28,204 bases of DNA from Candidatus Uhrbacteria bacterium. GTDB taxonomy: Bacteria > Patescibacteriota > Patescibacteriia > JACQRZ01. The notes beneath the pieces are model-generated. The model saw only the letters and a list, made by a program, of their open reading frames with translations, ran no database searches and was not told the DNA's origin. Below, in pieces: positions 12,772-20,168 of this stretch (the stretch's first letter is position 1; each line of letters begins with the position of its first letter). The position numbers and the translations under genes are program-made. The stretch is from contig JACQWH010000030.1 in assembly GCA_016209345.1 (NCBI GenBank), forward strand, positions 1 to 28,204, read 5' to 3'.

Positions 12772-12926
12772 GATAAAACTCAAGATCTTATGTCGATTGT
12801 CATTCCCGCGAAGGCGGGAATCCAGACAAACAATATATTGATTTTCTCTACTGGATCCCCGATCGTGAAGGCCTGCCCCGTACTTGATACGGGGTCGGGG
12901 ATGACGACAACTTCGTGAGTTCTATC
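12772..12926. repeat. REP-like palindromic repeat pair with flanking inverted arms
   Basis: GTCATTCCCGCGAAGGCGGG at 12799 (unit to 12825) faces an inverted unit, CTGGATCCCCGATCG to GGATGAC, at 12851-12905. The second unit has an internal CCCCGTACTTGATACGGGG hairpin. Outer arms GATAAAACTCA (12772-12782) and TGAGTTCTATC (12916-12926) are complementary in 10 of 11 positions. Together with the hairpin at 12682 and the terminator at 12931 it fills 12642-13009, where no gene is seen. Confidence 0.7.
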
Positions 12927-12930
12927 GTAA

Positions 12931-12966
12931 AAAGAACAAACCCGGGCCTTCTGGGTGCCGGGTTTT
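12931..12966 (-). terminator. Terminator of the 40-codon unit
   Basis: AAACCCGG (12938-12945) and CCGGGTTT (12958-12965) form an 8-bp stem; on the minus strand it is followed by TTTGTTCTTTTT. CCCGGC in its 5-prime arm is complementary to GCCGGG (13036-13031) in the upstream ORF, a short six-base match. Confidence 0.6.
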
Positions 12967-13009
12967 GGTTTCCTTGATTCTTTGTTTTCTTCCTTTGCTT
13001 CTGAATCCT

Positions 13010-13132
13010 TTATGGTGCGGTGGAACCGAGCCCGGCGTGAGAAGGGGTAATCATGAGCGCAACCACAATAAGGAAGTACTGTGCTTCCTGGGTCATTGCT
13101 TTCTGATTGTTCAAACGCGCTTGGCGGTTCAT
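13010..13132 (-). CDS. Small protein or leader peptide, 40 codons
   Basis: ORF of 40 codons, MNRQARLNNQKAMTQEAQYF followed by a hydrophobic run LIVVALMITP and a tail SHAGLGSTAP. The basic N-terminus and hydrophobic centre could be a small membrane peptide, which sets it apart from the shorter leader ORFs. It has a clear promoter (13192-13164) and terminator (12966-12931). The transcript would be about 225 bases. SD is weak (AAGG close to the ATG). Either a small membrane protein or an attenuation leader for the 78-residue cassette gene. Confidence 0.45.
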   Translation of the reverse strand: MNRQARLNNQKAMTQEAQYFLIVVALMITPSHAGLGSTAP

Positions 13133-13163
13133 ACCTTGTATACTTATTTGAAGTCCACTAATT

Positions 13164-13192
13164 AGTATAGCACGAAAAAATGAAATAATCAA
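13164..13192 (-). promoter_or_regulatory. Promoter of the 40-codon unit
   Basis: Minus strand TTGATT (13192-13187), 17 bases, TATACT (13169-13164). Start site expected near 13157, giving a leader of about 25 bases. Confidence 0.7.
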
Positions 13193-13235
13193 ACATTTAT
13201 TGTGGATAACTTTTGTGTTCAAGAAATCCTTTATC

Positions 13236-13373
13236 CTAAAAGAAAATCCCCGGGCCCGCCATCAAACTCAAATCCGCTGTGCTCACCCCCTTCTTACTCA
13301 TAAGAAGGCCTGGCTGCGGTTTTGGGGAGGCGGGACCCGGGGTCCGGGCAGGACGGTGTGGACAAGTTGGCAC
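13236..13373 (-). CDS. Possible 45-codon ORF with fully sequestered SD
   Basis: GTG 13373, SD AAGGAGG about 11 bases upstream, both within the long P4 hairpin of the structured transcript. The product, beginning (V/M)PTCPHRPARTPGPASPK, is Pro-rich and has no recognisable fold; its end overlaps the terminator. It may be a chance ORF in a structured RNA. Confidence 0.2.
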   Translation of the reverse strand: MPTCPHRPARTPGPASPKPQPGLLMSKKGVSTADLSLMAGPGIFF

Positions 13374-13527
13374 GGTTGTCTCCACCTCCTTCCCGGTTCT
13401 GTATCTGTTAAAGGCAGTGCGCCTTTAACAGAAATCCAAAGGCAAGGATCCGCCCTTGCTGTCCCATGCCGAAAATAACGAGATTTTTACTGGCATAAGA
13501 CAACAAAGGCGAGCTGTTTCCCGCCTA
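13237..13527 (-). ncRNA. Candidate structured RNA or riboregulator, about 290 bases
   Basis: Bounded by a promoter (13562-13534) and a terminator-like tail. Helices, minus strand order: a small GGCG/CGCC hairpin at the 5-prime end; P1, CCTTTGTTGTC (13509-13499) with GACAGCAAGGG (13463-13453), enclosing ATGCC/GGCAT; a competing hairpin GCAAGG/CCTTGC (13459-13442) that uses the P1 3-prime strand; P3, 12 perfect pairs (13432-13404, loop GCACT); P4 (13396-13344), an interrupted helix of about 18 pairs that buries AAGGAGG; P5, CCCCGGG-T-CCCGCC (13342-13329) with GGCGGGCCCGGGG (13260-13248), enclosing a CCTTCTTA/TAAGAAGG hairpin and followed by ATTTTCTTTT. It does not match RNase P, SRP, tmRNA or 6S features known to me. 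Confidence 0.5.
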
Positions 13528-13532
13528 TTCAT
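13425..13532 (-). CDS. Possible leader ORF of the structured transcript, 35 codons
   Basis: ORF MNRRETARLCCLMPVKISLF... ending SLPLDFC, stop TAA at 13427-13425 lying in the 5-prime arm of P3. The first ATG is only one base after the -10 element, so translation may instead begin at the internal ATG (codon 13). Ribosomes on it would open P1. It resembles the other leader ORFs in its Arg-rich start. Coding is uncertain. Confidence 0.3.
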   Translation of the reverse strand: MNRRETARLCCLMPVKISLFSAWDSKGGSLPLDFC

Positions 13533-13860
13533 AACTATACCATGGTTTAGGGTTTTTGTAAATGATTTGCACAAGACACATTACATGCCCCCGCCGTATT
13601 TCAAACGTTGTATACCCCTTCAATTCCCCTTGAACGTTCGTGATATGTTCAACCCGAGCTTCAGGCGGCCCATCACAGCACCAGTGCGCAAACGCATCAC
13701 AATTAACCTGTTCCCCTTCGGCCTCGATACAAACCGACCCGTCTTGGCAATTCATCACAAATCCGGTAATGCTAAGTCGGTCCGCTTGATTTTTCGCCGA
13801 TGCGCGGAACCCTATTCCCTGTACGGTACCAATGACGATAATATCTCTGTGTTCTCTCAT
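13525..13860 (-). CDS. acyP: Acylphosphatase
   Basis: Small cytosolic enzyme hydrolysing acyl-phosphates, 111 residues; usual length is about 90-100. The signature GTVQGIGFRASAKNQA carries the phosphate-binding loop and catalytic Arg19; FVMNCQDGSV carries catalytic Asn37. The C-terminal third is longer and less typical than the family (CLVQIIYKNPKPWYSYE). ATG 13860 overlaps the stop of the giant gene by four bases, so it is translated as the last gene of that operon. A separate promoter for the structured RNA lies inside its 3-prime end. Confidence 0.85.
   Translation of the reverse strand: MREHRDIIVIGTVQGIGFRASAKNQADRLSITGFVMNCQDGSVCIEAEGEQVNCDAFAHWCCDGPPEARVEHITNVQGELKGYTTFEIRRGHVMCLVQIIYKNPKPWYSYE
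13534..13562 (-). promoter_or_regulatory. Promoter of the structured transcript
   Basis: Minus strand TTTACA (13562-13557), 17 bases, TATAGT (13539-13534) with a TGG just before the -10. It lies inside the last codons of the acylphosphatase gene. Confidence 0.65.
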
Positions 13861-16800
13861 AGCGAACGTGCCTCCAGCGCCGCATCAAAAAACGCATTGT
13901 ACGCCCTCTCAATTTCCCCAAACCGTCCGGCTCCAACCGTTGCCACCACATCGGCGCGGTTTACCGCGCGCAAAATGCGCAGCGTTGCCGGATTATAGTC
14001 AAGCGCGCGGGCAAACTCTTGCGGGCTCATATTCTTGCTCTGGTCGCGCACTTTTCCCCGCGCAATGTCAGACGCAACGCCATCGTACAGTATTGTCTGT
14101 ACAACATGGCGGGTGTCATCATCGCTGTAGCCCCACTGTTTCATGTACCGGCCTGCAATCTGCGCGCTGGGAAGCTCATGATCAAAGTCGCGCACCACCG
14201 GCTCTGACGCGCTCCCCGTCGGTTTTCCAAAATCGTGAAAAAATGTTGCGACAAGCGCGAGTCGCTTTTCATCTTCTGAGAGCCCGTCAAACTCAGGCAG
14301 CGCCTTTACCGCTACAATCGCCTCTTTGATATGTCCGCCCAGCAATACGCCGTTATGCTGATACCCTGACTCTCCGACGAGATGACTCCATTCGGGAACG
14401 TGACGGATTATTTCCTCATCATCAAGATACTCGCCGGATAACAATGTCTCCAGTGTCGCATCTTTCTGTTCGGGCTTTTGCGCGTGCCGCTCTCCTTCAA
14501 AATGGTTTATGATATACTCGCGTCGCTCACGCAACGTGCGTTTCAAAAAATCTCTGTCGCTGCCTGCAAGGCGCACCGAGTCAACAAGCCGATCTATCGC
14601 GCTGTCGGTACATCGTTCCTTCAACACTGCAAGCTGCGCACTGATGTCATCCCGCGTCACATTCGGATATGCGTACGCAAGCGTTTCCAGCTCGCCTACC
14701 GTACCGGAAAATTTTGCTGCCTCTTTCCGTTCGCCTTGCGCGCGATAAAGCAGCGCCCCTCCATTGTCAATACGATAGAGTACACCGTTGCTCATAAGCG
14801 AGTTGTCTGATTTTGCGATATCCCAATTTGCAAGCAGCGCATCGGCCAAAAATCCGTTTTTCAGCTGATCGCGATTTTGATCTGCGTCTTCCGGCAATAG
14901 TTCTGATGCATGGCCGGTGCTCCCTTCAACGCGCACAATCCTCGTATGAGCAACGGGAATACCCAATTCACGATATATCAGTTCTGCGAGTTGTTCGCTC
15001 CACATCTGTTCGGCTTCTTGCGGCGGCCGCATTTTCACATAATACCGCTTTAATCCCTCCTGCGTCTGCACGGCAAACGTTCCGCCGGGATTACTTCCGC
15101 GGGCCTCACCGATTTTCTGCGAATAATCCCATACCTCGACGGGGACTGACATATTATTCTCCGCTCGAGCGGCGTCGTATTCCTGCGGAGAAAACAACAT
15201 TCTCCCGTCCATGTCATAGAGAGGGATATAGCACCCATGCTCCATGACTGCCTCACGGGCAAGCGCCAATGACTGTTCCGGCACGGCGACAACAATGCCG
15301 GAAATTTCTGTTGAAGGAATTCCCCCCAGGACTAAGGCGTGTCTACGATCAGGCGCCCCATTCTCTTCACCCGCATGATACTCTTTCCCCGCTTCCCACC
15401 CATGGGCAGAAGTCCTGTCATAGAGATAATAGAGTTGACCCTTCTCGCCAAACCGCCCTACAACGCCATGGCTCCTCGAGTACGAGCCCTTAAGCCGATC
15501 TCCTACTGACGACTGTCCTGTTGGAGCGCTCGCGATGTGCGAAAAATCAATATGAAACGGATAGCTATCCTTTCCGGCGCTCTCGCCCAGCGCCTCCTGG
15601 GGCAGATTGCCGTTCAAAAGCATGCTGGAAATATTATCAACGGCAGAGGCATGAACGTACGTATTCCCTTCCAATGAAAGTGTTGGTGATGCCATGCGTC
15701 TGTTCCGCCTATCGGCATGGGCCTTTGCGCTGTCCGATCGCGACGTCTCTACCGTTCGCCTGAGATAATCACGGAATATGATTCGTTTATAAGTCCCATG
15801 AAACATGCTGAAGGGTATGGAATCAACAGTGCCGTCATGGACGTCGCGGGCAACATGGGGCTCACGCACCATTGCTTCCAGCCGCCGAATGCCAAGTCGT
15901 TTTAATGGTTTTCCTTCGAGGTGGCTCACGGGGTATCTGCTGACAGCAGACGCAAGCTCCCCTCCCAGCCGCCGATCGGTATAGAAAAATAGAAATTTCC
16001 AATATGGGACATAGCTTGTCAGAAACTGTTCTGTTTCCCGCGCGCGGCGCAAGAAATCGCCGTTTGAAAAAATATCCCGCGTCACCTGGTCAATGTTATG
16101 TGCCAGAAGTCCGCCGGGCTTGAAATGTTCAAAGAGATTGGGTGTCATCTGCGGCCACTGCAATACCTCCTCTATTTTATGGGGCTGTCGCGCGATAAAA
16201 CGCAATACGTGAGGAGATCGAACATATTGCTCAAATCCCAGAATCGATCCCGATGCGTCGGAAAGCTCCGTACAAAACCGCTGCATTGCATGCTCGAAAT
16301 TTTTCCGATAGTCCTGTGTGACGAGCGATGATATATCAGCATCGGCAAGCACGTCATCGGTGCGCAAAAGCGTATGCAGAAAAAAATATGCCTGATTTTC
16401 ATCCAATTCTGTCAAGGCGCTTTCTGTTAAATTTTTTAAAAGATCGCCAATCGGAATGGAGGAAAACACCGCATCGCTGAACTGTGGTATGAGATCTGCA
16501 ACGACAGCTAACGCAGTACTATCACCCACGCGCACGCGACTCATAAGCGCTTGTTCTGCCGACTTTTTACTTTTTTCTTGCGTGCTCTCTCTGATAACGC
16601 GGGAAAGTGCGCTCAACTCCTTCTGGCCAAGCGGGGCATCAAGCTTTTCAATGACATTGCACCAAAAACGAGTTTTATCGCTATTCACATCTCCGCTTTC
16701 GATCTGATCTACGGCATATGAAACAATCAATGATGCGGCGTGTTCAAATGCGGGATTCGGCACTTTTCCATTCGCGGGGTCAAACAACGTATCGGGATAG

Positions 16801-18668
16801 CCGTGTTTGGAAAGATAATACGCCATTCGCTCGGGCGGAACGCGAATAAATTCTTTATATGTGTGTGGGTGATGTTCAAAGCCAATTGTGTCTTCATGGA
16901 TTTTTCCGGCCTGAATATCGTTTTTGCCAAGTATATGTTCTGTGGTCCTCAAAAAATGCTGATCAAAATCAGAACTTCCTTTACGCAGAGGAAATACAGA
17001 TGGGTCAAATGCTTCGCCATATACATCGCGCGCGGCCTTCTCGGACATCGTATAGACGCCTGTCTTCTCGTAAAAATTATCGTACTGTGATGTCCCAAGA
17101 ACAATCTCTCGTATCGGAGAAAACTCCAAGCTTGCCGCCACCTCGATAATAAACTGAGGATCGGTTCTCATTTCGTCTTTGAATTCAGCAAGTTGAGGAT
17201 TTTCAATGGTGCGCTTAAAAATTGTTGGATCGTTTCGCAGGGCGTCAATAACGCGCTGGATGCGTTGATCATACGTCTCGTGCTCATTGTCGGGAATTTC
17301 CCCAAGGGCAGAGACGATCTCTTCTCCGGCGCTCTGTGGATAATTCCATGCCGCATCCTTCATCAGAGAAAGCGCGACAAATGCGCCCATCGACTCGTGA
17401 TCGTGGAATGGTGTTATTGTCTTTACCATATTTCTCGAAATGTCAGACCCCACATCAAAGTGATACAACCGACCGAGCATCACGCGATGCAATTCACGAA
17501 TCGTTTCGTCAACGGCATCGCTGCCAAGCACCGCCCGCACTTCGTCTTCCTTTGCCGCGGCAAGAGCGGGACCCGGACCGCCCTCAAAAAGCTGCCGCAT
17601 TGTAAACCTATTATTATCCTCAATGGATCGAAGGAGTGCGGTTATCGCATCACCTGCTTTACTCTTTTTATAATAACGATACGTTGCGTCTGGCCCCAAT
17701 GGCTGAATACATTCTCGAAAATCATCGATATTTTTTTCCATGCCTTGTATCAGCGTTCGCCGCAGCAATGCGCTGTATACATACGCAAGAGGATAGCTCT
17801 TCCCGTCTGTATACGGAGACTCACTGGTGAGTGTCTCTGCAGACCGATCATATCCGCGGTATGCATCGCGCTCATAATGACGTATTTTTTCAAATGCGGC
17901 ATCGGCGGTTTCAGTTTGCATGGCATAAAGCGTCTCCTGTAACGGAATATCGGTGATATTTTTTGCCAGCTCGCTTATGCGCGCAAAAGTACGGGCTTGG
18001 TTCAGCTGATCGGTAAGGGTATTACTCTCATCGGAACGCTGAAGAAAACGCGGAAGACGAAAGGGTCCGATATGGCGCTGCTGTACCGCATCGCGCTTCT
18101 TGGTCAAATCCACAACCGCTCCTTGAGGATCCTCAACCAGTTCCGGGTGAGAGGTCTCATGGTCAATGCGCAAATACGAATATCCATTCGCAATTTGCCG
18201 TGAGAGCGTATGCGCGCGATCGAGAAACTGATGCGCCTTTGCCAAAAGTTCATAAAACGACGCGAGCAGTGCCTCAAGTTTTTGAAAATCAATCGGCGTC
18301 GCTAGTGCCATGCTCTCTATCTGGGCTTGCTGGGCTTTTGCCGTCGAGAAAAACGCCTCAAACTGAAACACTGCTTCATCGCGCCCGTATACCGCTCGCT
18401 GAAATTCTTGAATGTCCCTAAAAATACGCCCTCCTTCCTCCATGCCATCACCGGAAAGAGGTTTTATCGCAAAATCGACAATTGCTTGCGCCGCATGGTT
18501 TACCACCTCTCCTTCCGCCTCCAGCGTCGCACGCACATCGGACAAAAGCTCAAGCGCGTACTCGCTTTCGCTCTCCGGTGTTCCCTGCTCGTCGGTGGGC
18601 AGATGTTCAGCGGAGTCGACGCCGCGGTCAGAAGTACCATCTTTTTGATTTTTGTCCGGTGTTGACAT
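13857..18668 (-). CDS. Giant multidomain protein: helical N-terminal region, kinase-like domain, HD hydrolase domain
   Basis: 1603 residues from ATG 18668 (MSTPDKNQKDG). Upstream in-frame ATGs to 18737 would extend the overlap with the TsaC gene. Residues 1 to about 950 are mostly helical and charged, with no family I recognise. Around 1000-1180 is a globular section (YVHASAVDNISSMLLNGNLP ... DSYPFHIDFSHI ... GGIPSTEISGIVV). About 1190-1330 resembles a HipA/PI-kinase-like fold: YYVKMRP (ATP lysine), FLADALLANWDIAKSDNSLM (catalytic loop), YRIDNGGALLYRAQG (metal-binding D). About 1420-1600 is an HD phosphohydrolase: GHIKEA, FFHDFGKPTG, then DHELPSAQIAG. No signal peptide or membrane span is visible. 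Operon with tsaC upstream and acyP downstream by overlaps. Substrates unknown; a nucleotide-signalling or protein-modifying role is speculation. Confidence 0.75.
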   Translation of the reverse strand: MSTPDKNQKDGTSDRGVDSAEHLPTDEQGTPESESEYALELLSDVRATLEAEGEVVNHAAQAIVDFAIKPLSGDGMEEGGRIFRDIQEFQRAVYGRDEAVFQFEAFFSTAKAQQAQIESMALATPIDFQKLEALLASFYELLAKAHQFLDRAHTLSRQIANGYSYLRIDHETSHPELVEDPQGAVVDLTKKRDAVQQRHIGPFRLPRFLQRSDESNTLTDQLNQARTFARISELAKNITDIPLQETLYAMQTETADAAFEKIRHYERDAYRGYDRSAETLTSESPYTDGKSYPLAYVYSALLRRTLIQGMEKNIDDFRECIQPLGPDATYRYYKKSKAGDAITALLRSIEDNNRFTMRQLFEGGPGPALAAAKEDEVRAVLGSDAVDETIRELHRVMLGRLYHFDVGSDISRNMVKTITPFHDHESMGAFVALSLMKDAAWNYPQSAGEEIVSALGEIPDNEHETYDQRIQRVIDALRNDPTIFKRTIENPQLAEFKDEMRTDPQFIIEVAASLEFSPIREIVLGTSQYDNFYEKTGVYTMSEKAARDVYGEAFDPSVFPLRKGSSDFDQHFLRTTEHILGKNDIQAGKIHEDTIGFEHHPHTYKEFIRVPPERMAYYLSKHGYPDTLFDPANGKVPNPAFEHAASLIVSYAVDQIESGDVNSDKTRFWCNVIEKLDAPLGQKELSALSRVIRESTQEKSKKSAEQALMSRVRVGDSTALAVVADLIPQFSDAVFSSIPIGDLLKNLTESALTELDENQAYFFLHTLLRTDDVLADADISSLVTQDYRKNFEHAMQRFCTELSDASGSILGFEQYVRSPHVLRFIARQPHKIEEVLQWPQMTPNLFEHFKPGGLLAHNIDQVTRDIFSNGDFLRRARETEQFLTSYVPYWKFLFFYTDRRLGGELASAVSRYPVSHLEGKPLKRLGIRRLEAMVREPHVARDVHDGTVDSIPFSMFHGTYKRIIFRDYLRRTVETSRSDSAKAHADRRNRRMASPTLSLEGNTYVHASAVDNISSMLLNGNLPQEALGESAGKDSYPFHIDFSHIASAPTGQSSVGDRLKGSYSRSHGVVGRFGEKGQLYYLYDRTSAHGWEAGKEYHAGEENGAPDRRHALVLGGIPSTEISGIVVAVPEQSLALAREAVMEHGCYIPLYDMDGRMLFSPQEYDAARAENNMSVPVEVWDYSQKIGEARGSNPGGTFAVQTQEGLKRYYVKMRPPQEAEQMWSEQLAELIYRELGIPVAHTRIVRVEGSTGHASELLPEDADQNRDQLKNGFLADALLANWDIAKSDNSLMSNGVLYRIDNGGALLYRAQGERKEAAKFSGTVGELETLAYAYPNVTRDDISAQLAVLKERCTDSAIDRLVDSVRLAGSDRDFLKRTLRERREYIINHFEGERHAQKPEQKDATLETLLSGEYLDDEEIIRHVPEWSHLVGESGYQHNGVLLGGHIKEAIVAVKALPEFDGLSEDEKRLALVATFFHDFGKPTGSASEPVVRDFDHELPSAQIAGRYMKQWGYSDDDTRHVVQTILYDGVASDIARGKVRDQSKNMSPQEFARALDYNPATLRILRAVNRADVVATVGAGRFGEIERAYNAFFDAALEARSL

Positions 18669-19359
18669 ATGAGCCCTGCTTTTCGATATATAAGCGTTCT
18701 TTTTTTGCCGCCCCATGGCGAAGCACCTCGAACCCATCCTTTGTCAGTCGAAGTACGGTGGATGAAAGCCCTCTTATCATGCCCTTCTCCACATAAAAAT
18801 CAAGAGATGTGCCAAAATACTTTTTTGCCTGCCCAATGGTTTCTGCCGGTTTTTCCCCTTCCGGATTTGCGCTTGTCGAGACGAGCGGTCCTGTTTTCTT
18901 AAGAAGCGTACGCAATGGAGCCCATGCCGGGACGCGAAATGCCATTGATTTTATGCCTCGGTGAAGATAGTGAAATTTTTTACTCGTGCATGGCAGAATA
19001 ATGCTGACCGGTGCCGGCCATATACGCATCAGATCTTCTCGCGTCCTGTTTGTCAGGGAAGTGCCAAAGAGCGCGATATCATCAAGCGAGGAAATCAAAA
19101 CAATAAAGGGCTTTGCTCGGTCGCGCCCGCGAATGGCATATATCCGCTCAATCGCCTTTTTGTCCAGCGCCGATGCGGAAATGCCGTAAATGGTATCGGT
19201 TGGGATCACGCCAATCGCTCCTGTTTTTAAAAGCAGTGCGAGTTTTAACGACTTGAGGGAGTGAAAAATAATGTCGTTCCCGGCACCGCAAGAAGTATCG
19301 CAGCGCTTCGGACTATGCGGATCTCTCATGGTGTTCGAGATGACAGAATTTTTTATCAT
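18628..19359 (-). CDS. tsaC: Threonylcarbamoyl-AMP synthase (TsaC/Sua5/YrdC family)
   Basis: Makes threonylcarbamoyl-AMP from Thr, bicarbonate and ATP, the first step of the t6A modification of tRNAs reading ANN codons. 243 residues. Motifs: GAIGVIPTDTIYGISASA (nucleotide-binding start of the fold), IYAIRGRDRAKPFIVLI (KxR-type region), FRVPAW, and VSTSANPEGEKPA, the typical STSAN signature. The N-terminal 40 residues before the fold are unusual; ATG 19329 is an alternative start. It starts 4 bases after the TrmH-type gene. The C-terminal tail after residue 205 is short, so it lacks a Sua5 domain. Confidence 0.85.
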   Translation of the reverse strand: MIKNSVISNTMRDPHSPKRCDTSCGAGNDIIFHSLKSLKLALLLKTGAIGVIPTDTIYGISASALDKKAIERIYAIRGRDRAKPFIVLISSLDDIALFGTSLTNRTREDLMRIWPAPVSIILPCTSKKFHYLHRGIKSMAFRVPAWAPLRTLLKKTGPLVSTSANPEGEKPAETIGQAKKYFGTSLDFYVEKGMIRGLSSTVLRLTKDGFEVLRHGAAKKERLYIEKQGSYVNTGQKSKRWYF

Positions 19360-19363
19360 ACGA

Positions 19364-19834
19364 TTATCTTCTCAACGAAAATATCACAACCCCGAACGCG
19401 ACGGCGACATTGAGCGATTCTTTTTTCCCATGCATGGGGATTTCAATGATGGTTTCTGCTTTTCGCAGAATTGTTCGTGAAAGACCGGCTACCTCGTTAC
19501 CGACAACCAGTACTGTTTTTGTCCACTGTTTTTTTGAAATATGTACTTTTGCATATGGTACTGAATGCTTGCTCTGTTCGAGCGCGAGAATCGTATACCC
19601 TTCTTTCTTCAAACGAGTAAGGCGCCGTACACACGACCGCGCATATTCCCAAGGTATCCATTCTTCCGCGCCGAGAGCGACTTTGGAAATCTCCGCGTTG
19701 CTTCGACCGAACCGATCGCGAGGGCATGGCGTAATGCCGCAAAGGTAGAGTTGTGTACACCCGGCGGCATCTGCCGTGCGAAAGATCGAACCGACATTGT
19801 GACTGCTGCGAATATCTGCAAGGACAACAATCAT
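19364..19834 (-). CDS. TrmH/SpoU-family RNA 2-prime-O-methyltransferase
   Basis: SPOUT-class methyltransferase of 156 residues that uses S-adenosylmethionine to methylate a ribose in tRNA or rRNA. Motif 1 is NVGSIFRTADAAG (about 13-25), motif 2 LVVGNEVAGLS, motif 3 IEIPMHGKKESLNVAVAFGV, which form the trefoil knot. The length matches the minimal catalytic domain without an N-terminal RNA-binding extension, as in TrmL-like enzymes; the exact target is not readable. Immediately upstream of tsaC in the same operon, so two translation-related RNA modification genes are together. Confidence 0.85.
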   Translation of the reverse strand: MIVVLADIRSSHNVGSIFRTADAAGCTQLYLCGITPCPRDRFGRSNAEISKVALGAEEWIPWEYARSCVRRLTRLKKEGYTILALEQSKHSVPYAKVHISKKQWTKTVLVVGNEVAGLSRTILRKAETIIEIPMHGKKESLNVAVAFGVVIFSLRR

Positions 19835-19839
19835 AGCTT

Positions 19840-19877
19840 CTACGAATACGAATATCTACGAATATACGAATTCGTAG
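19840..19877. repeat. Short clustered ATTCGTA repeats
   Basis: Several copies of TACGAAT or its inverse within 38 bases, including the inverted pair CTACGAAT ... ATTCGTAG. It fills the gap between the TrmH gene start and the stop at 19887. Confidence 0.6.
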
Positions 19878-19886
19878 AGTTAGCCG

Positions 19887-20111
19887 TTATGGATTAGGCG
19901 CAGGTGTTTGTGACTCGCTATTGTTGCTGTCGCTAATTTTCCCGCTAAAATCTTTAATGATACGCCGAACTGCGCGACGTCCGAGCGTTCGCTCCACCAT
20001 CTGCACTGTCGGCGACATACTTTTTGAAAAAGCCGATTGCACCAGAACAGCAAAAACGTCATGTGTGGTGGCAAACTCTCCCGCCGATGCGTCTCGAATC
20101 TCTGCAAGCAA
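19887..20111 (-). CDS. Helical fragment in frame with the preceding metalloprotease gene after a TGA
   Basis: Protein-like reading frame that actually begins directly after the TGA (20171-20169) of the upstream gene: SEGLLVFSSRYEARQKLEAL continuing into LAEIRDASAGEF, THDVFAVLVQSAFSKSMSP, and a basic tail with LGRRAVRRIIKDFSG. The 20 codons between the TGA and the first possible start (TTG 20111) read as protein but contain no start codon. It thus looks like the natural C-terminus of the metalloprotease, cut off by a nonsense codon, or made by readthrough. As an independent gene it would need the TTG at 20111 without an SD. Confidence 0.45.
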   Translation of the reverse strand: MLAEIRDASAGEFATTHDVFAVLVQSAFSKSMSPTVQMVERTLGRRAVRRIIKDFSGKISDSNNSESQTPAPNP

Positions 20112-20168
20112 GGCCTCTAATTTTTGCCGTGCCTCGTATCGGGAAGAAAAAACAAGCAGTCCCTCCGA

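Noticed and set aside
12493..12783. 96-codon minus frame across the SD hairpin and cassette gene
   Set aside because: Different frame from the SD-supported gene at 12405-12641; composition typical of a shadow frame.
13237..13527. RNase P RNA, SRP RNA, tmRNA or 6S RNA
   Set aside because: I looked for GAGGAAAGTCC and ACAGAA-type cores, the GGAAGGAAGCAGCC apical loop, a tRNA-like end and tag peptide, and a long single hairpin; none fit on either strand.
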